This document shows positions 12,026 to 25,098 of a stretch of 64,000 bases of DNA, one piece after another. Each line of letters opens with the position of its first letter. Positions within the stretch are counted from its first letter, which is position 1. The notes under the pieces are model-generated. The model was not told where the DNA came from, made no database searches, and saw only the letters and a program-made list of their open reading frames with translations. The translations under genes were made by a program, and so were the position numbers. This DNA comes from Diphasiastrum complanatum (Eukaryota; Streptophyta; Lycopodiopsida; Lycopodiales; Lycopodiaceae): assembly GCA_029204225.1 (NCBI GenBank), contig CM055101.1:6966373-7030372 (forward strand). Direction: 5' to 3'.

Positions 12026-14668
12026 GTTTTAGATTTTATTGCTCACAAAACCTTACATAAGATTCACATTCTTTGGTGAACAGTTTTTGTATATCTAAGT
12101 TTGTAGCATTTGTACTTTGTAATACTATTATGTCATAGGAATTTCTGCTACCCTTTGCTGGGGGAAGGTAGATTTAGAACATATAGTGGTAGTTAGTTGC
12201 CATGAACATTTATATTTTGAGGGATCCATCCTCATTCAAGCCATGACATGAGTGTGTAGTTTCCTCCTATTTGGATACCCTACAGTGTTTAGAACAGTCC
12301 AAGGCTGTTTTTATGGTAACATATTGATTAGTTTATGTATGTAAAGTTTGCATCCTCTGATTGCCCTTGAGGCATCTATACATGTGTTCGTATACTTTAC
12401 TAGAATGAAGAATAAGTATGAATTTTTAGCTTTCCTGCGTGAGCAGGAAGCTATTTTGATGATTGCTAAAAGATGAGCTGTCATTCTTTGATGACTTTGA
12501 CATTATAATAGGTTTCCATTTTATTTTATTTTTAGATTGCAATCATTGTTTGTTCATTTTTCAACCATTTGAATGTATCTTGAGCCCACACGGCAAAGCG
12601 TATTGTGATAATTCAGATCACCTTGTTTTGACTCGGAACTTTGTAATCTCTCTCTCTCTCTCTCAAGTCGCTTTAAATCTTTCTTTGCAACTCAGGCATG
12701 TGGTCATATTCATCTAAAGTTGGACTGGCACTTCAAAATCAAATTGAAGATTACAAATTTTAGCTATTAAAGAACATGGATATAGAACTTGCCATGTAAA
12801 TGTTCAAGGAGCAGATTTTCTGCGAAGTTTTAAACTTTGAAGTTCTGAATTTACTATCCTACACGAAGTGGGATTCAGTTTCTTTTTCTGCCATTGCATT
12901 ACATTCTTGGAACATGTGACTTTTATCATGTGACGTAACTTAACAATAAGGCTTACTAAACCATGTCACACATTACAATTTTTCTAAATTGGTATGCTTC
13001 CAGTTTTTCTTTATCTACTCTTACTCATATGAAGGTAGCCTCCCTTGTGAGAGAAATTTTCTCTCATGGAAGCTGATTGAGCTTGTCATTATGTTCCTTA
13101 CTTTTGTAAACACAACTGAGTCACAAAATTGTAGATGTACACTTCTATCATAGACTGATTTTGTGATTATGTACTAGTGTGGGAGTGTGCAAGAGACTAG
13201 GAGTGTTTATTTAAATGACCGCAAGCAACGTTGTCGTCAGGAAAGCCATGATCATAGTATGTTCCACCGGGAATGGATATAGCACGAAAGCATCAAATTA
13301 TTCTTCTAACTGGATTTAGTGTGATAGAATCAGGGTTATGCCTGAAATATTTTTAGTTCGACAGTCTTAGGCCATGACAGAACAGGATTCAGGAAAGGTG
13401 GAGCATATACTGTTTGCTTGATATTTGCTATCCTTAATCGATATGACACTTAATTGTGATGCAGTGCTTGATCAACAAGGCAGCAGGATATAGTGTGGTT
13501 GTTCTTGCATGGTGACTGATGAATGCATAGATCGTAATCTGCTGGGAGATTCCTATATTTGCTCCATTCAGCCTGGATGATGCATAAATGTAGGCAGAAA
13601 TTCGATTCATAGACGGGTTGATGAAATCACTTTGTGAACAACGGACTATTACTTGCACGAGTATGTAGTAAGCTTCTAATAAGGAGAAGCTTGAGTCGCT
13701 ACTTGTTGGAGTTTAGTGAGCTAGTTTGATATCTACTCTTGAAAGATTGGTGAAAATCTCGCATAGTTGAGATATTTGTGAATTATATATATTGATGGGA
13801 CATTGGGCCAGTTTTCCATAAAAAGAGGACGAAATCGAGGACAGATAGGTGTTGACTTTTGTAGTTAAAAGTTAAGCATTTTCTCTATTGCTGCAGCGAT
13901 GGATCTTCTGGTGCAATCCTGATTCATTGACTCCAAAAATTTCACATTAGAGACTCTTTCCATGTAGCTTGTTCGCCCAGGGATGACATGGCCTCTTGCC
14001 TGGTTCAACCTTCTAGGATCCAGGAATGAATGACATTCAGTCTTTGTCTGACCCGTTGAGAGAAACTTTGATGCAGAAACAACCTGTGAAGTCGAAAGGA
14101 TGTCAAATGGTGCATCATGACATCACAAATGACATTGTTATCTCCATTGATGTGCATCTGAATCTTCCATTTTTGACCCTCAACCCGTGCAACTTGTTCT
14201 TGCCGAGCAGCTGATCTCCAGATTTCTTGCAAAACCTTTTCACCTCACAACAGGCTAAGACGATGAATGAGTTGCAGGGAAAGGATAGCTGTGACCCTTT
14301 CACCCCGTTTTGATATCATTTGGGTTATATGGAAAGATGCTGCTACTTTCCAAGAAAACTGCTATTGGTACTCATATCCATGAAATCAAGCAAGCGATAT
14401 GATTTTTCTGGAGTTCGGCGCTAGTTGTGATACAGTGGCTAACCGGAATCAAATTTGTAATCTCATTCACTAGTTTATTTGACTTTGATGATAAGTGGCA
14501 GGGCAATAAAGCTAGATGCAACATGGTGAAAGTATGGAAATATATGCATGAATCTCTCTATAAGAGGGGCATCTAGGTGCTTTGCTGAGAACATCCAAAA
14601 GAGTGTTTCAATCAGAGCAAGAACAGCCTTTCAGAAACAAAATCAAATATTGGTACATGGCAAATATG
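12026..14668. other. BIM 3' UTR and downstream intergenic DNA, no further gene seen
   Basis: About 2.6 kb with only short ORFs on either strand and no domain I recognise. The first few hundred bases are presumably the BIM 3' UTR. A short CT repeat lies near 12650-12663. The stretch ends where homology to an internal copia sequence begins at 14669. Confidence 0.5.
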
Positions 14669-17311
14669 TAACCAATAATAGAAAGATCTTCACTTTTATA
14701 CAATAAACCAGAATCAAAAGTTGAAGATATATATCTAAACACTCTCTGATAAATCCTTCAGTTTATCATTTTCCAATGATAAACTGAAGGATTTTGCATA
14801 GCCTGGCTCAACTTATGAACACTAAAGCTTATGTCAGGTCTAGTTATTGTGAGCCAAATTAAGGAGCCTATAAAACTTCTAAAAAGTGTGATGTCCTCGA
14901 AAGATCTTTCATCACCTTTGTTAGAGTCCTTTACATTTTGCTCCGTAGGTGTTTCTATACTCTTACAATTCAACATATTGAACTTTTTTAACATTGAAAG
15001 GCATACTTAGATTGACATATGAAAGCTTTATCTTTAAGAAAGTCAATCTCTAGTCCTAGAATATAGTGAATTTTTCCAAGATCTTGCATCTTGAACTCTT
15101 TTCCAAGTGCAATCTTGGTTTCCTCAACTAACTTGATACAATTTCCTGTCATAATGATATCATCAACATAAATACGAAGGATGGCAATATCTTTATTAAA
15201 AAACTTGACATATAAGGAAAGATCATAGTTACTAAGATTAAATCCTAGTGACTCAAGAAAGGTGTTAAGTCGAGAATACCATGACCTTGGGGCTTGTTTT
15301 AATCCATATAAACTTTTGAAGAGTAAGCAAACTTCTCCCTCATCATGGATGAACCCAATAAGTTGATCCATATAGCTCTCTTCTTCTAGATAGCCATTTA
15401 GAAATGCATTAGAAACATCTAGTTAAAGAATTTGCCAATTGAAAAAATAAGCAAGAGAAATTATGATTCTAATTGACACCATCTTTGCAACTGGGACAAA
15501 GGTCTCCTCATAATCAAGTCCATATACTTGAGCAAAGCCTTTAGCACAAAGCCTAGCCTTGTACTTGTTGATTGTGCCATCTTGATTATACTTGATTTGA
15601 AAAACCCATTGGCAACCAATGGTATGCTTGTTGGATGGAAGATCCACAAGCTCCCATGTATTATTGGCCATCAAAGCATCATATTCTTCCTTCATGGCAA
15701 GGTACCATTCCTTTGAGTTGATAGCATCATATACATCCTTTGGCTCCTCATGAGAAATAAAATAGGCACAATTAGTGGAGTTGATTTCCACTTGCTTTCC
15801 TCTATCTTCATAGGTAAGCCTTCTAGGCTCGGATCTTTCTCTTTGAGATCTCCTTGGTGAAAAAAATTCGAGGTGACTCCTCCTCAAATCTCAACCCCAT
15901 CTCTCCATTATGATCTTCAAGGGTGATGATTGGAGTATCTTTGTAAGAATCTTTGAACTCGGCCTTCTCAAGAATGTATTTTTGATCTTCATGGAATATC
16001 ACATCTCTACTCTCAATTGTAGTTGAGGTAGAGGGAACATAGATCCTGTAAGCTTTCTTGTTGGATGCATATCCAACCATGATCCCTTTAACAAAATTAG
16101 GATCATCTCTTTTCCTTGTTTTCAAGGGCATATTAACAAAGCAAGTACAACAAAAAACTCTAAAATGATCTACCTTAGGTTTTTTTTTTCTGAAACAAGA
16201 CTTTAAAAGATGTTTTTCTAGCAAGAGCATTGTGAGGTAATCTATTGCACAAATAGTTTGCACAATTTATAGCTTCACCCCAATATTCAATAGGCAAAGA
16301 AGCTGCTACTTGAATTGCTTTAGCACATTCACATAAAGATCTGTTTTTCCTCTCAGCTATTCCATTTTGGGATGGAGAATAGGCACAAGAAAATTCTCTC
16401 TTTATTCCTTCACCTTCACAATAATTATGAAACTTGTTGGAGATATATTCACCTCCTCCATCGCATCTTAAAGCTTTAACTTTGCAAGAAAACTGTTTTT
16501 CTACATAAGCTTTGAAGATAAGGAAGTGATAAAAAATCATAGCCTTTGAAGAAAGTAGATACAACCAAGTGTATCTAGTAAAGTCATCAATAAAGGTGAC
16601 AAAACATGTTGCACCACCAATATTTTTAGAAGAGGAAAAATGTACATCTGAATGTATGAGTTCCAATGGATAAGTAGTCTTTATAAAAGACTTCTGATAT
16701 GGCTTTCTGTGTGACTTTGCAATGGCACAAGCCTCACAAGGCTTGAAATCTTTAGAAAGAAATTTTGGAAGACCAATAGCCTGAAGTCCTTCTTAACCAT
16801 AGAAGACATAGATGTAAAGTTAGGATGTCCCAACCTTCTATGCCACAACTCCTCCTTAGATAACAAAGCAACTTCACAAAGGTTTGCATTCTCATAAGAA
16901 TTCAACTTAAAAATTCCACCACATCTAGTTCCATCAGCAAGGATCTCATCTTTTCTCTTGATAAAACAAGTATTGGAGTTGAACTTTACATCACAACCAT
17001 TATCAAGCAACTTTCCCACACTAATTAAGTTCTTTGTAAGTTTTGGAATGAAAAGAACATTAGAAAGTGCAAGAACTTTTGAAGAAGCAAGTTTCAATGG
17101 AATGTTGCCAATTCCTTCTATTGGACACTCATGATCATTAGCTGTGTAAATAGATCTCTTGAGTCCTTTGAAAGGTAAGATTGAGTCAAATGACTCCTTT
17201 GAACAGCACATATGTGAAGAGGCTCCACTGTCTATGTACCAAGCTCCATCTTTCTTGAAAGGTGATGAAGTAAAACTAGACGCCATAAGTGATCCTTCTC
17301 CATCACTTGCA
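14669..17311 (-). pseudogene. LTR-less internal fragment of a copia element (RNase H back to protease)
   Basis: Read on the minus strand this is the copia order protease (YIDSGASSHM near 17225), pre-integrase (LWHRRLGHPN), integrase (RCDGGGEYIS and NGIAERKN), reverse transcriptase (SLYGLKQAPRSWY, YVDDIIMTG) and the first part of RNase H. It is a near copy of 20039-22660 of the complete element at 18749-25098, but both ends fall inside coding sequence and there is no LTR, primer site or target duplication. Frame breaks include a CAA-to-TAA stop near 15424 and an extra base in an A7/T7 run at 15860-15866 that the other copy shares. It abuts host-like DNA on the left and a gypsy pol tail on the right. 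Confidence 0.85.
14751..14794. repeat. Perfect 20-bp inverted repeat with 4-nt loop
   Basis: The left arm AAATCCTTCAGTTTATCATT (14751-14770) and right arm (14775-14794) are exact reverse complements around TTCC. In the sister copia copy near 20107 the same place reads CTCTCTTGGCCTTTTCC, so the left arm replaces ordinary coding sequence with the reverse complement of sequence just downstream. This is the signature of a local template switch. Confidence 0.95.
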
Positions 17312-17499
17312 ACAGAGACGAAGATACCAAGTTAACCCAGGAGCTGTTTGATGGAACCTTACTCCCGGTTAAGTTAGAAGAATTCGACAACTTACTAGTT
17401 GGCTGCTATACAAAATCAAAAGAAGATTCGCTCTTGATCGAAGCTCAACAGAACTTGGAACTTGCTCAGAAGTTATATGAAGAACTGAATCATTCATGA
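17312..17499 (+). pseudogene. C-terminal remnant of a plus-strand polyprotein, probably gypsy
   Basis: An open frame, cut off on the left by the copia fragment, reads LFDGTLLPVKLEEFDNLLVG and ends with AQQNLELAQKLYEELNHS and a TGA stop. It lies 300 bp before a purine tract (GAGGAAGGGG, 17788-17797) and an LTR start at 17801, the position expected for the end of pol or of a downstream ORF. I do not recognise the domain itself. The assignment to a gypsy element comes from the LTR that follows. Confidence 0.45.
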
Positions 17500-18748
17500 A
17501 TATTCATTCGTGCCTTTGTCGTGGTGATGTTTCTATCGGATGCTGAATTTTTGAAGCTTAAAGATGTTTTGAAGTTTGATTCCAGTTTTCATCAGCAATT
17601 CGACTCAAAACAACCTATTTAATTACAGAAACAGCAAGACACATATTCTCTAAGACGAAGAAATATCTAAAGGACAAAATACACGAAGAAATATCTTTTC
17701 GCCTCAACAAAAATATGACGAACAAGACTGTTTCTTGAATAATCCTCGAAATGAAAATGATATGTTCACGAGGACGTTTCACATTTGAGGAAGGGGATAT
17801 GTGATGCCACCAAAATGTTAAATATTGAATATCAACATAAACATGGCATGATATACTCAAAAATGAAGATATGAGCTAGTTAATTATAAATCATGAAGAG
17901 GCCTAAGTCATTTTTTGAAAATATATCTCCTAAGTACTTGCCTTGTATTTAAGGGCAAGACCTTTAAAAGGAAAAGACATTGTCTTGGATAATCTTTACT
18001 AGGTCGTCCATACGAAATGACTAGATACGAAAAGACATGATAAACTAGAGTAACTTTAACTTATAGTTAAGTATATCTCATATGGTATAGTTGAACGTAT
18101 TTTTAGTCTAATTCTTAACTAGACCCTTTCGCGGGAGCGACGCACCTGTTGTTTTAGAGGTGTGTTTGTTCGTCCCGTAGAATTGATCTCACACTTCAGT
18201 CTCGATCATCGAGAGAGAAGAGTTTATGCTTATGTAAGAGATTGAAGAAGTGAATAGAGTTCTATGAGTTATTATCTCTTATCTCTATTCTCCGCACTGT
18301 TGAGTGTGAGTGATTTTTAGTCTGCTAATAATCTCTAACACATTTCATGAATTACTCTCTGATCAGACAGACACTCTAGTGCATTAAAGTCGTTTCTGTG
18401 TTTTCGTAAAGCATGCTCTAAAGAACTGTCTTTAAAATCATCTTATTCGTCTGTCACGAATACTTTCTTTTCGGCACTTGAATAACGACTATCTTTGGTA
18501 CAGTCTAGCACGATCATTGAATTAAGCTGTATGTATACATATGAGATGACAGTCCTTGTCTGAAGAATTGAGTCTCTGATTTGTTTTCCTGATTGGCATT
18601 GACATAAGTTTCTAACGTGTTCTAAAACTCTTCGTGTTCTTTAACCATTAAGTTGGGCTTTAGTTGTTGGGAACTTCTGTCTAGAAACGAATAGTTAGCG
18701 AATGCAATTAATTAGTTGTCTGCACAGTCGTGAATACATCGAACAATT

Positions 18749-19541
18749 TGACAAAATTTCCAGAATTCACACGTGTGGAGAATGTCCACAAGAGTAACTA
18801 ATCTTAATTAAGCTTTGTGATTGGCACTATAACCTGATTCTAGATTGATTAACAAAATCTAGTTCAAAAGAAATGGCTATTCCACAATCTAGCATGCTAA
18901 TCAGTAGAATATAATAGCAATGATCAAAGAATGAATAAAAATACAAGATCTCAATGTATGAGCATTAGCCTCAACATGAGTTAGAGAGAGAGCTAGAGAG
19001 ATAACAAGCAATATTTGTTTAGATCCAAAATGACATGAGATAGCTACAAAACTTTGGTTCTTCATCATTGATTGTGTGGAGAGCTACACATATTTATGGA
19101 GATTGAGGTAGCTCGAGGTAGAACCATATCTACCCATTCCAAAATGACATCTAAAGTGACATCTAGAGTCTATGTGACATTTGACACTTGTCATGCATGA
19201 AATTCTACCAACTTTTTACAAGTGCACTAGTTCTAACTAGAAATGTCCAAATCATCATGCATGTGTCCATTAAACTTTGTGCATGCCTTGCATGTCACTA
19301 TGGATCACTTACAATTAATGCATGTGAGTTGCCACGAGTTTCTAGAAGCATAATCATTCTAATTCTATGTCTACAAACTATATGCAAGTTGCATTTATCA
19401 AACTAGATAATACATAACCATGTAGCTCGAGTTCTATGTAGGCCAAACTCGGCATTTTGCATTAATGAGCTACATACTTGCATGGTACAACATTTGTAGC
19501 AAGGCCAAGAAATCAATATGGATTGTTTTTCAATTTTAACA
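18749..19541 (-). repeat. 3' LTR of copia A (793 bp)
   Basis: Begins TGACAAAATTTCC and ends TTTTAACA on the plus strand. Contains the palindrome CACACGTGTG at 18768-18777 and GA-rich repeats near 18980-19000. The pair at 24305-25098 gives exact limits. Confidence 0.93.
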
Positions 19542-19554
19542 CTCCTCCTAAAAA
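19542..19554 (-). promoter_or_regulatory. Polypurine tract of copia A
   Basis: The minus strand reads TTTTTAGGAGGAG immediately before the 3' LTR. This is the expected primer for plus-strand DNA synthesis. The same tract is present before the LTR of the copia at 32831-36915. Confidence 0.85.
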
Positions 19555-19558
19555 TGAT

Positions 19559-22500
19559 CTATATTGATTTGAACATGGATCTTGTTATAACTCCAAGGTT
19601 GGCTCTATGCTTGTTGAAGGAACTTTTGCTCAAAGGTTTGGTGAGCATATCTGCAATGCAAGATGATGTGTCGATGTGCTCCAATTTGATTTCACCTCCT
19701 ATGAGCTTCTCTCTCACGAAGTGATGTGCAACTTCGATATGCTTGTTCCTTGCATGGAATATTGGGTTGTTGGCAAGGGCTTGAGCTAAAATGTTGTCAC
19801 ACATGATCATAGGTATATTTTCTTCCATAATTATCTTTAGCTCCACTAGTAACCTCTTGATCCAAAGCACTTCCTTTGTTGTTGTAGTGAGCGCCTTGTA
19901 CTCAGCTTCACATGATGAGAGTGATACAATATCTTGCTTTTTGAAAAGCCAAGATATCAAGTTTCCTCCAAGATATATGACATAAACACTTGTAGATTTT
20001 TTATCTGCAATATCACTTGCAAAATCCGAGTCAGAATAACCAATAATAGAAAGATCTTCACTTTTATACAATAAACCAGAATCAAAAGTTGAAGATATAT
20101 ATCTAAACACTCTCTTGGCCTTTTCCAATGATAAATTGAAGGATTTTGCATAGCCTGGCTCAACTTATGAACACTAAAGCTTATGTCAGGTCTGGTTATT
20201 GTGAGCCAAATTAAGGAGCCTATAAAACTTCTAAAAAGTGTGATGTCCTCGAAAGATCTTTCATCACCTTTGTTAGAGTCCTTTACATTTTGCTCCATAG
20301 GTGTTTCTATACTCTGACAATTCAACATATTGAACTTTTTTAACATTGAAAGGCATACTTAGATTGACATATGAAAGCTTTATCTTTAAGAAAGTCAATC
20401 TCTAGTCCTAGAATATAGTGAATTTTTCCAAGATCTTGCATCTTGAACTATTTTCCAAGTGCAATCTTGGTTTCCTCAACTAACTTGATACAATTTCCTG
20501 TCATAATGATATCATCAACATAAATACGAAGGATGGCAATATCTTTATTAAAAAACTTGACATATAAGGAAAGATCATAGTTACTAAGATTAAATCCTAG
20601 TGACTCAAGAAAGGTGTTAAGTCGAGAATACCATGACCTTGGGGCTTGTTTTAATCCATATAAACTTTTGAAGAGCAAGCAAACTTCTCCCTCATCATGG
20701 ATGAACCCAATAAGTTGATCCATATAGCTCTCTTCTTCTAGATAGCCATTTAGAAATGCATTAGAAACATCTAGTTGAAGAATTTGCCAATTGAAAAAAT
20801 AAGCAAGAGAAATTATGATTCTAATTGACACCATCTTTGCAATTGGGACAAAGGTCTCCTCATAATCAAGTCCATATACTTGAGCAAAGCCTTTAGCACA
20901 AAGCCTAGCCTTGTACTTGTTGATTGTGCCATCTTGATTATACTTGACTCGAAAAACCCATTGGCAACCAATGGTATGCTTGTTGGATGGAAGATCCACA
21001 AGCTCCCATGTATTATTGGCCATCAAAGCATCATATTCTTCTTTCATGGCAAGGTACCATTCCTTTGAGTTGATAGCATCATATACATCCTTTGGCTCCT
21101 CATGAGAAATAAAATAGGCACAATTAGTGGAGTTGATTTCCACTTGCTTTCCTCTATCTTCATAGGTAAGCCTTCTAGGCTCGGATCTTTCTCTTTGAGA
21201 TCTCCTTGGTGAAAAAAATTCGAGGTGACTCCTCCTCAAATCTCAACCCCATCTCTCCATGATGATCTTCAAGGGTGATGATTGGAGTATCTTTGTGAGA
21301 ATCTTTGAACTCGGCCTTTTCAAGAATGTTTTTTTGATCTTCATGGAATATCACATCTCTACTCTCAATTGTAGTTGAGGTAGAGGGAACATAGATCATG
21401 TAAGCTTTCTTGTTGGATGCATATCCAACCATGATCCCTTTAACAGAATTAGAATCATCTTTTTTCCTTGTTTCCAAGGGCATATTAACAAAGCAAGTGC
21501 AACCAAAAACTCTAAGGTGATCTACCTTAGGTTTTTTCTGAAACAAGACTTCAAAAGGTGTTTTTCCAGCAAGAGCATTGTGAGGTAATCTATTGCACAA
21601 ATAGTTTGCACAATTCATAGCTTCACCCCAATATTCAATAGACAAAAAAGCTGCTACTCGAATCGCTTTAGCACATTCACATAAAAGATCTGTTTTTCCT
21701 CTCAGCTACTCCATTTTGGAATGGAGAATAGGCACAAGAAAATTCTCTCTTTATTCCTTCACCTTCACAATAATTATGAAACTTGTTGGAGATATATTCA
21801 CCTCCTCCATCGCATCTTAAAGCCTTAACTTTGCAAGAAAACTGTTTTTCTACATCAGCTTTGAAGATAAGGCAGTGATAAAAAACCATAGCCTTTGAAG
21901 AAAGTAGCTACAACCAAGTGTATCTAGTAAAGTCATCAATAAAGGTGACAAAACATGTTGCACCACCAATACTTTTAGAAGAGGAAAAATGTACATCTGA
22001 ATGTATGAGTTCCAATGGATAAGTAGTCTTTATAAAAAAAATCTGATATGGCTTTCTGTGTGACTTTGCAATGACACAAGTCTCACAAGGCTTGAAATCT
22101 TTAGAAAGAGATTTTGGAAGACCAATAGCCTTCTCCTTCTTAACCATAGACGACATAGATGTAAAGTTAGGATGTCCCAACCTTCTATGCCACACCTCCT
22201 CCTTAGATAACAAAATAACTTCACAAAGGTTTGCATTCTCATAAGAATTCAACTTAAAAATTCCACCACATCTAGTTCCATCAGCAAGGATCTCATCTTT
22301 TCTCTTGATAAAACAAGTATTGGAGTTGAACTTTACATCACAACCATTATCAAGCAACTTTTCCACACTAATTAAGTTCTTTGTAAGTTTTGGAATGAAA
22401 AGAACATTAGAAAGTGCAAGAACTTTGAAGAAGCAAGTTTGAATGGAATGTTGCCAATTCCTTCTATTGGACACTCATGATCATTAGCTGTGTAAATAGA

Positions 22501-23535
22501 TCTCTTGAGTCCTTTGAAAGGTAAGATTGAGTCAAATGACTCCTTTGAATAGGACATATGTGAAGATGCCCCACTGTCTATGTACCAAGCTCCATCTTTC
22601 TTGAAAGGTGATGAAGTAAAACTGGACACCATAAGTGATCCTTCACCATCACCTGCAACATAATCTTCTTCAATCTCTTTGGAGAGATTAGCTTGCTTGA
22701 GTTGGTTTTTCTTCTTAAAGCAATTAGAGGCAAAGTGCCCCTTTTTGCCACAAAAGAAGCTCTTCACTTTCTTCTTCTTGGTTTTTGAGTTAGAGGGATG
22801 AGATGTTTCATCCTCTTCACCATCTTGATCTCGATCTTTGGCTTTGTCTTTGTTGTATGCTTGAGAGAATTGGTTCTTACTCCTTCCTTTCTGCTTGCCT
22901 TTAACAAAGAGGGCTTTGTCACTTCCACCATGTTCAAGTTTGTTCATCCTGGAGAATTTATAGCTTTGTCTAGATTCTTCAGAAATAAGAATTCCTTGGA
23001 GAGTTTCTAGATTAGGTAACTCCTCCTTAATAGCAAAAGACTGAACAAGATTATCATAGTCATCTCTCAAGCCATTCAGTATGACTTGAACTAGCTCAAC
23101 TTGGTTAATGGTAACACCAACACATGAAAGCTCTCTATGTAAATCTTTAACTCTGAGAACATAGTTAGATGCACTTTCTTCACTTCTTTGGAAACTTTGG
23201 AAAATCTGATTCCTAAGAGTGAGTATTCTAGAAGTATTCTTTGCTTCATAGATGGTCTTTAGTGCATCCCAAGCTTCTTTGGCTGTAGTGCAAGAACCTA
23301 TCTCTCTCAAAATTTCATTAGATACATTCATCTTAATGAAATGTAGAGCCATTCTAGCTCTCTTTTTATATTTAGGAATTTCAACCTATGCTTGAGGCTC
23401 CTCCTCAACACCAAGCACAATATCCATAACATCCCGGAGAATCAAAACAGACTCCATTCTTAACTTCCAAATTGAGTAATTAGAAGCGTTTAGTCTTTCA
23501 CTGGCTTCTAGAAGATATCCTCCCTGAGATGCCAT
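19559..23535 (-). pseudogene. Copia A gag-pol polyprotein, disrupted
   Basis: Starts at an ATG (complement of 23533-23535) reading MASQGGYLLEASERLN, typical of this copia Gag. A zinc knuckle CGKKGHFASNC follows near 22730, then protease YIDSGASSHM near 22580. Next come pre-integrase LGHPN, integrase with RCDGGGEYIS and NGVAERKN, reverse transcriptase with SLYGLKQAPRSWY and YVDDIIMTG, and RNase H with SLSSCEAEYKAL and HARNKHIEVAHHF, ending FKSI and TAG at 19559. Breaks include a TAG in gag near 23390, a 1-nt deletion near 22428, a TAG near 21908, a 1-nt insertion near 21684, the extra base in the run at 21212-21218, and a stop near 20450. The order protease-integrase-RT-RNase H defines copia. 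Confidence 0.93.
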
Positions 23536-24290
23536 CATAATGAAGACTTCTTAGTTATTGGATTGAAATATGTTTGAGCTTGTTCCTATCAGAATTAGAG
23601 TTGCTACTCTCTTCACTATAGGTATTTTCAAGGTTGAACTACCTTCCTATGTAAAACACTTGCAACTATATTTGAGATGAATCTCAAATATTCCACAAGA
23701 CAAGTTTTCTAGATCAGACACAAAAAGTGGTTTGAGACACTTTGGCTGGTTTGAATTCTACTTTTGGCACGTGTGAAATGCTTCAAAAGAAAACACTATT
23801 GACACTCAGAAGGTTCAAAGGGTGTTCAAATACTTCAAACTCAGTCTTGATCTACAGTTTCTTGTGTTGGATGCTCAAAACAATGGATTCAGAACAAAGT
23901 ATAGTTGAATCGAATCAAAATGCTGTCACTTGGATTTTGAACCTATCCCTATCCTCTTTAAGAGCTTATAACTTTGGCTAGACACATCAGATTGATTTGA
24001 TTTTAATTTCTATGAAAAGTACAGATCAAATGCTTTCCATCAAGCTATATAACTACTATCTTTGGATCTATAAGTAAGGAGTACAAAGGGACTTAAAAAC
24101 TCTGATTTTCACACATGCGGAATTCCATAATTCTATACTTCCTCAATTCAGGTCTAAAAATTCAGTTCTAGTCCGATTTGATCCAAATACACTTCAGAGA
24201 AGGGTTAGAAAAAGTGCAAAACTATTTTTTTGCTTGATTTAGCTCTCAGTTTCTTATACAATCAGAGTTGTTAGCATGCAAAGCTTAATG

Positions 24291-24304
24291 TGGCTCTGAT
24301 ACCA
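24291..24304 (-). promoter_or_regulatory. Primer-binding site of copia A
   Basis: The minus strand reads TGGTATCAGAGCCA directly after the end of the 5' LTR, with no spacer. It is complementary to the 3' end of initiator Met-tRNA, the usual plant copia primer. Confidence 0.92.
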
Positions 24305-25098
24305 TGACAAAATTTTCAGAATTCACACGTGTGGGAAATGTCTACAAGAGTGACTGATCTTAATTAAGCTTTGTGATTGGCACTATAACCTGATTCTAGA
24401 TTGATTAACAAAATCTAGTTCAGAAGAAATGGCTAATCCACAATCTAGCATGCTAATCAACAGAATACAATAGCAATGATCAAAGAATGAATAAAAATAC
24501 AAGATCTCAATGTATGAGCATTAGCCTCAACAGAAGTTAGAGAGAGAGAACTAGAGAGATAACAAGCAATATTTGTTTAGATCCAAAATGACATGAGATA
24601 GCTACAAAACTTTGGTTCTTCATCATTGATTGTGTGGAGAGCTACACATATTTATGGAGATTGAGGTAGCTCGAGGTAGAACCATATCTATCCATTTCAA
24701 AATGACATCTAAAGTGACATCTAGAGTCTATGTGACATTTGTCACTTGTCATGCATGAAATTCTACCAACTTTTTACAAGTGTACTAGTTCTAACTAGAA
24801 ATGTCCAAATCATCATGCATGTGTCCATTAAGCTTTGTGCATGTCTTGTATGTCACTATGGATCATTTACAATTAATGCATGTGAGTTGCCACGAGTTTC
24901 TACAAGCATAATCATGCTAATTCTATGTCTACAAACTATATGCAAGTTGCATTTATCAAACTAGATAATACATAACCATGTAGCTCGAGTTCTATGTAGG
25001 CCAAACTTGGCATTTTGCATTAATGAGCTACATACTTGCATGGTACAACATTTGTAGCAAGCCAATAAATCAATATGGATTGTTTTTCAATTTTAACA
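24305..25098 (-). repeat. 5' LTR of copia A (794 bp)
   Basis: Partner of 18749-19541, with the same ends. Carries CACACGTGTG at 24324-24333. Flanked on the right by the CAATT duplication. Confidence 0.93.

Larger units (their letters stand above)
18749..25098 (-). mobile_element. Complete copia element (family A), 6350 bp, minus strand
   Basis: It is bounded by two LTRs (18749-19541 and 24305-25098), each TG...CA, with perfect 5-bp target duplications CAATT at 18744-18748 and 25099-25103. Because the element is minus-oriented, the right LTR is the 5' LTR. Next to it lies the primer-binding site, and next to the left LTR the polypurine tract. The coding region carries several disabling mutations, so it is no longer autonomous. 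By hand alignment the two LTRs differ at roughly 28-30 positions (about 96 percent identity), so the insertion is clearly older than the copia at 39354-45214. Confidence 0.95.
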
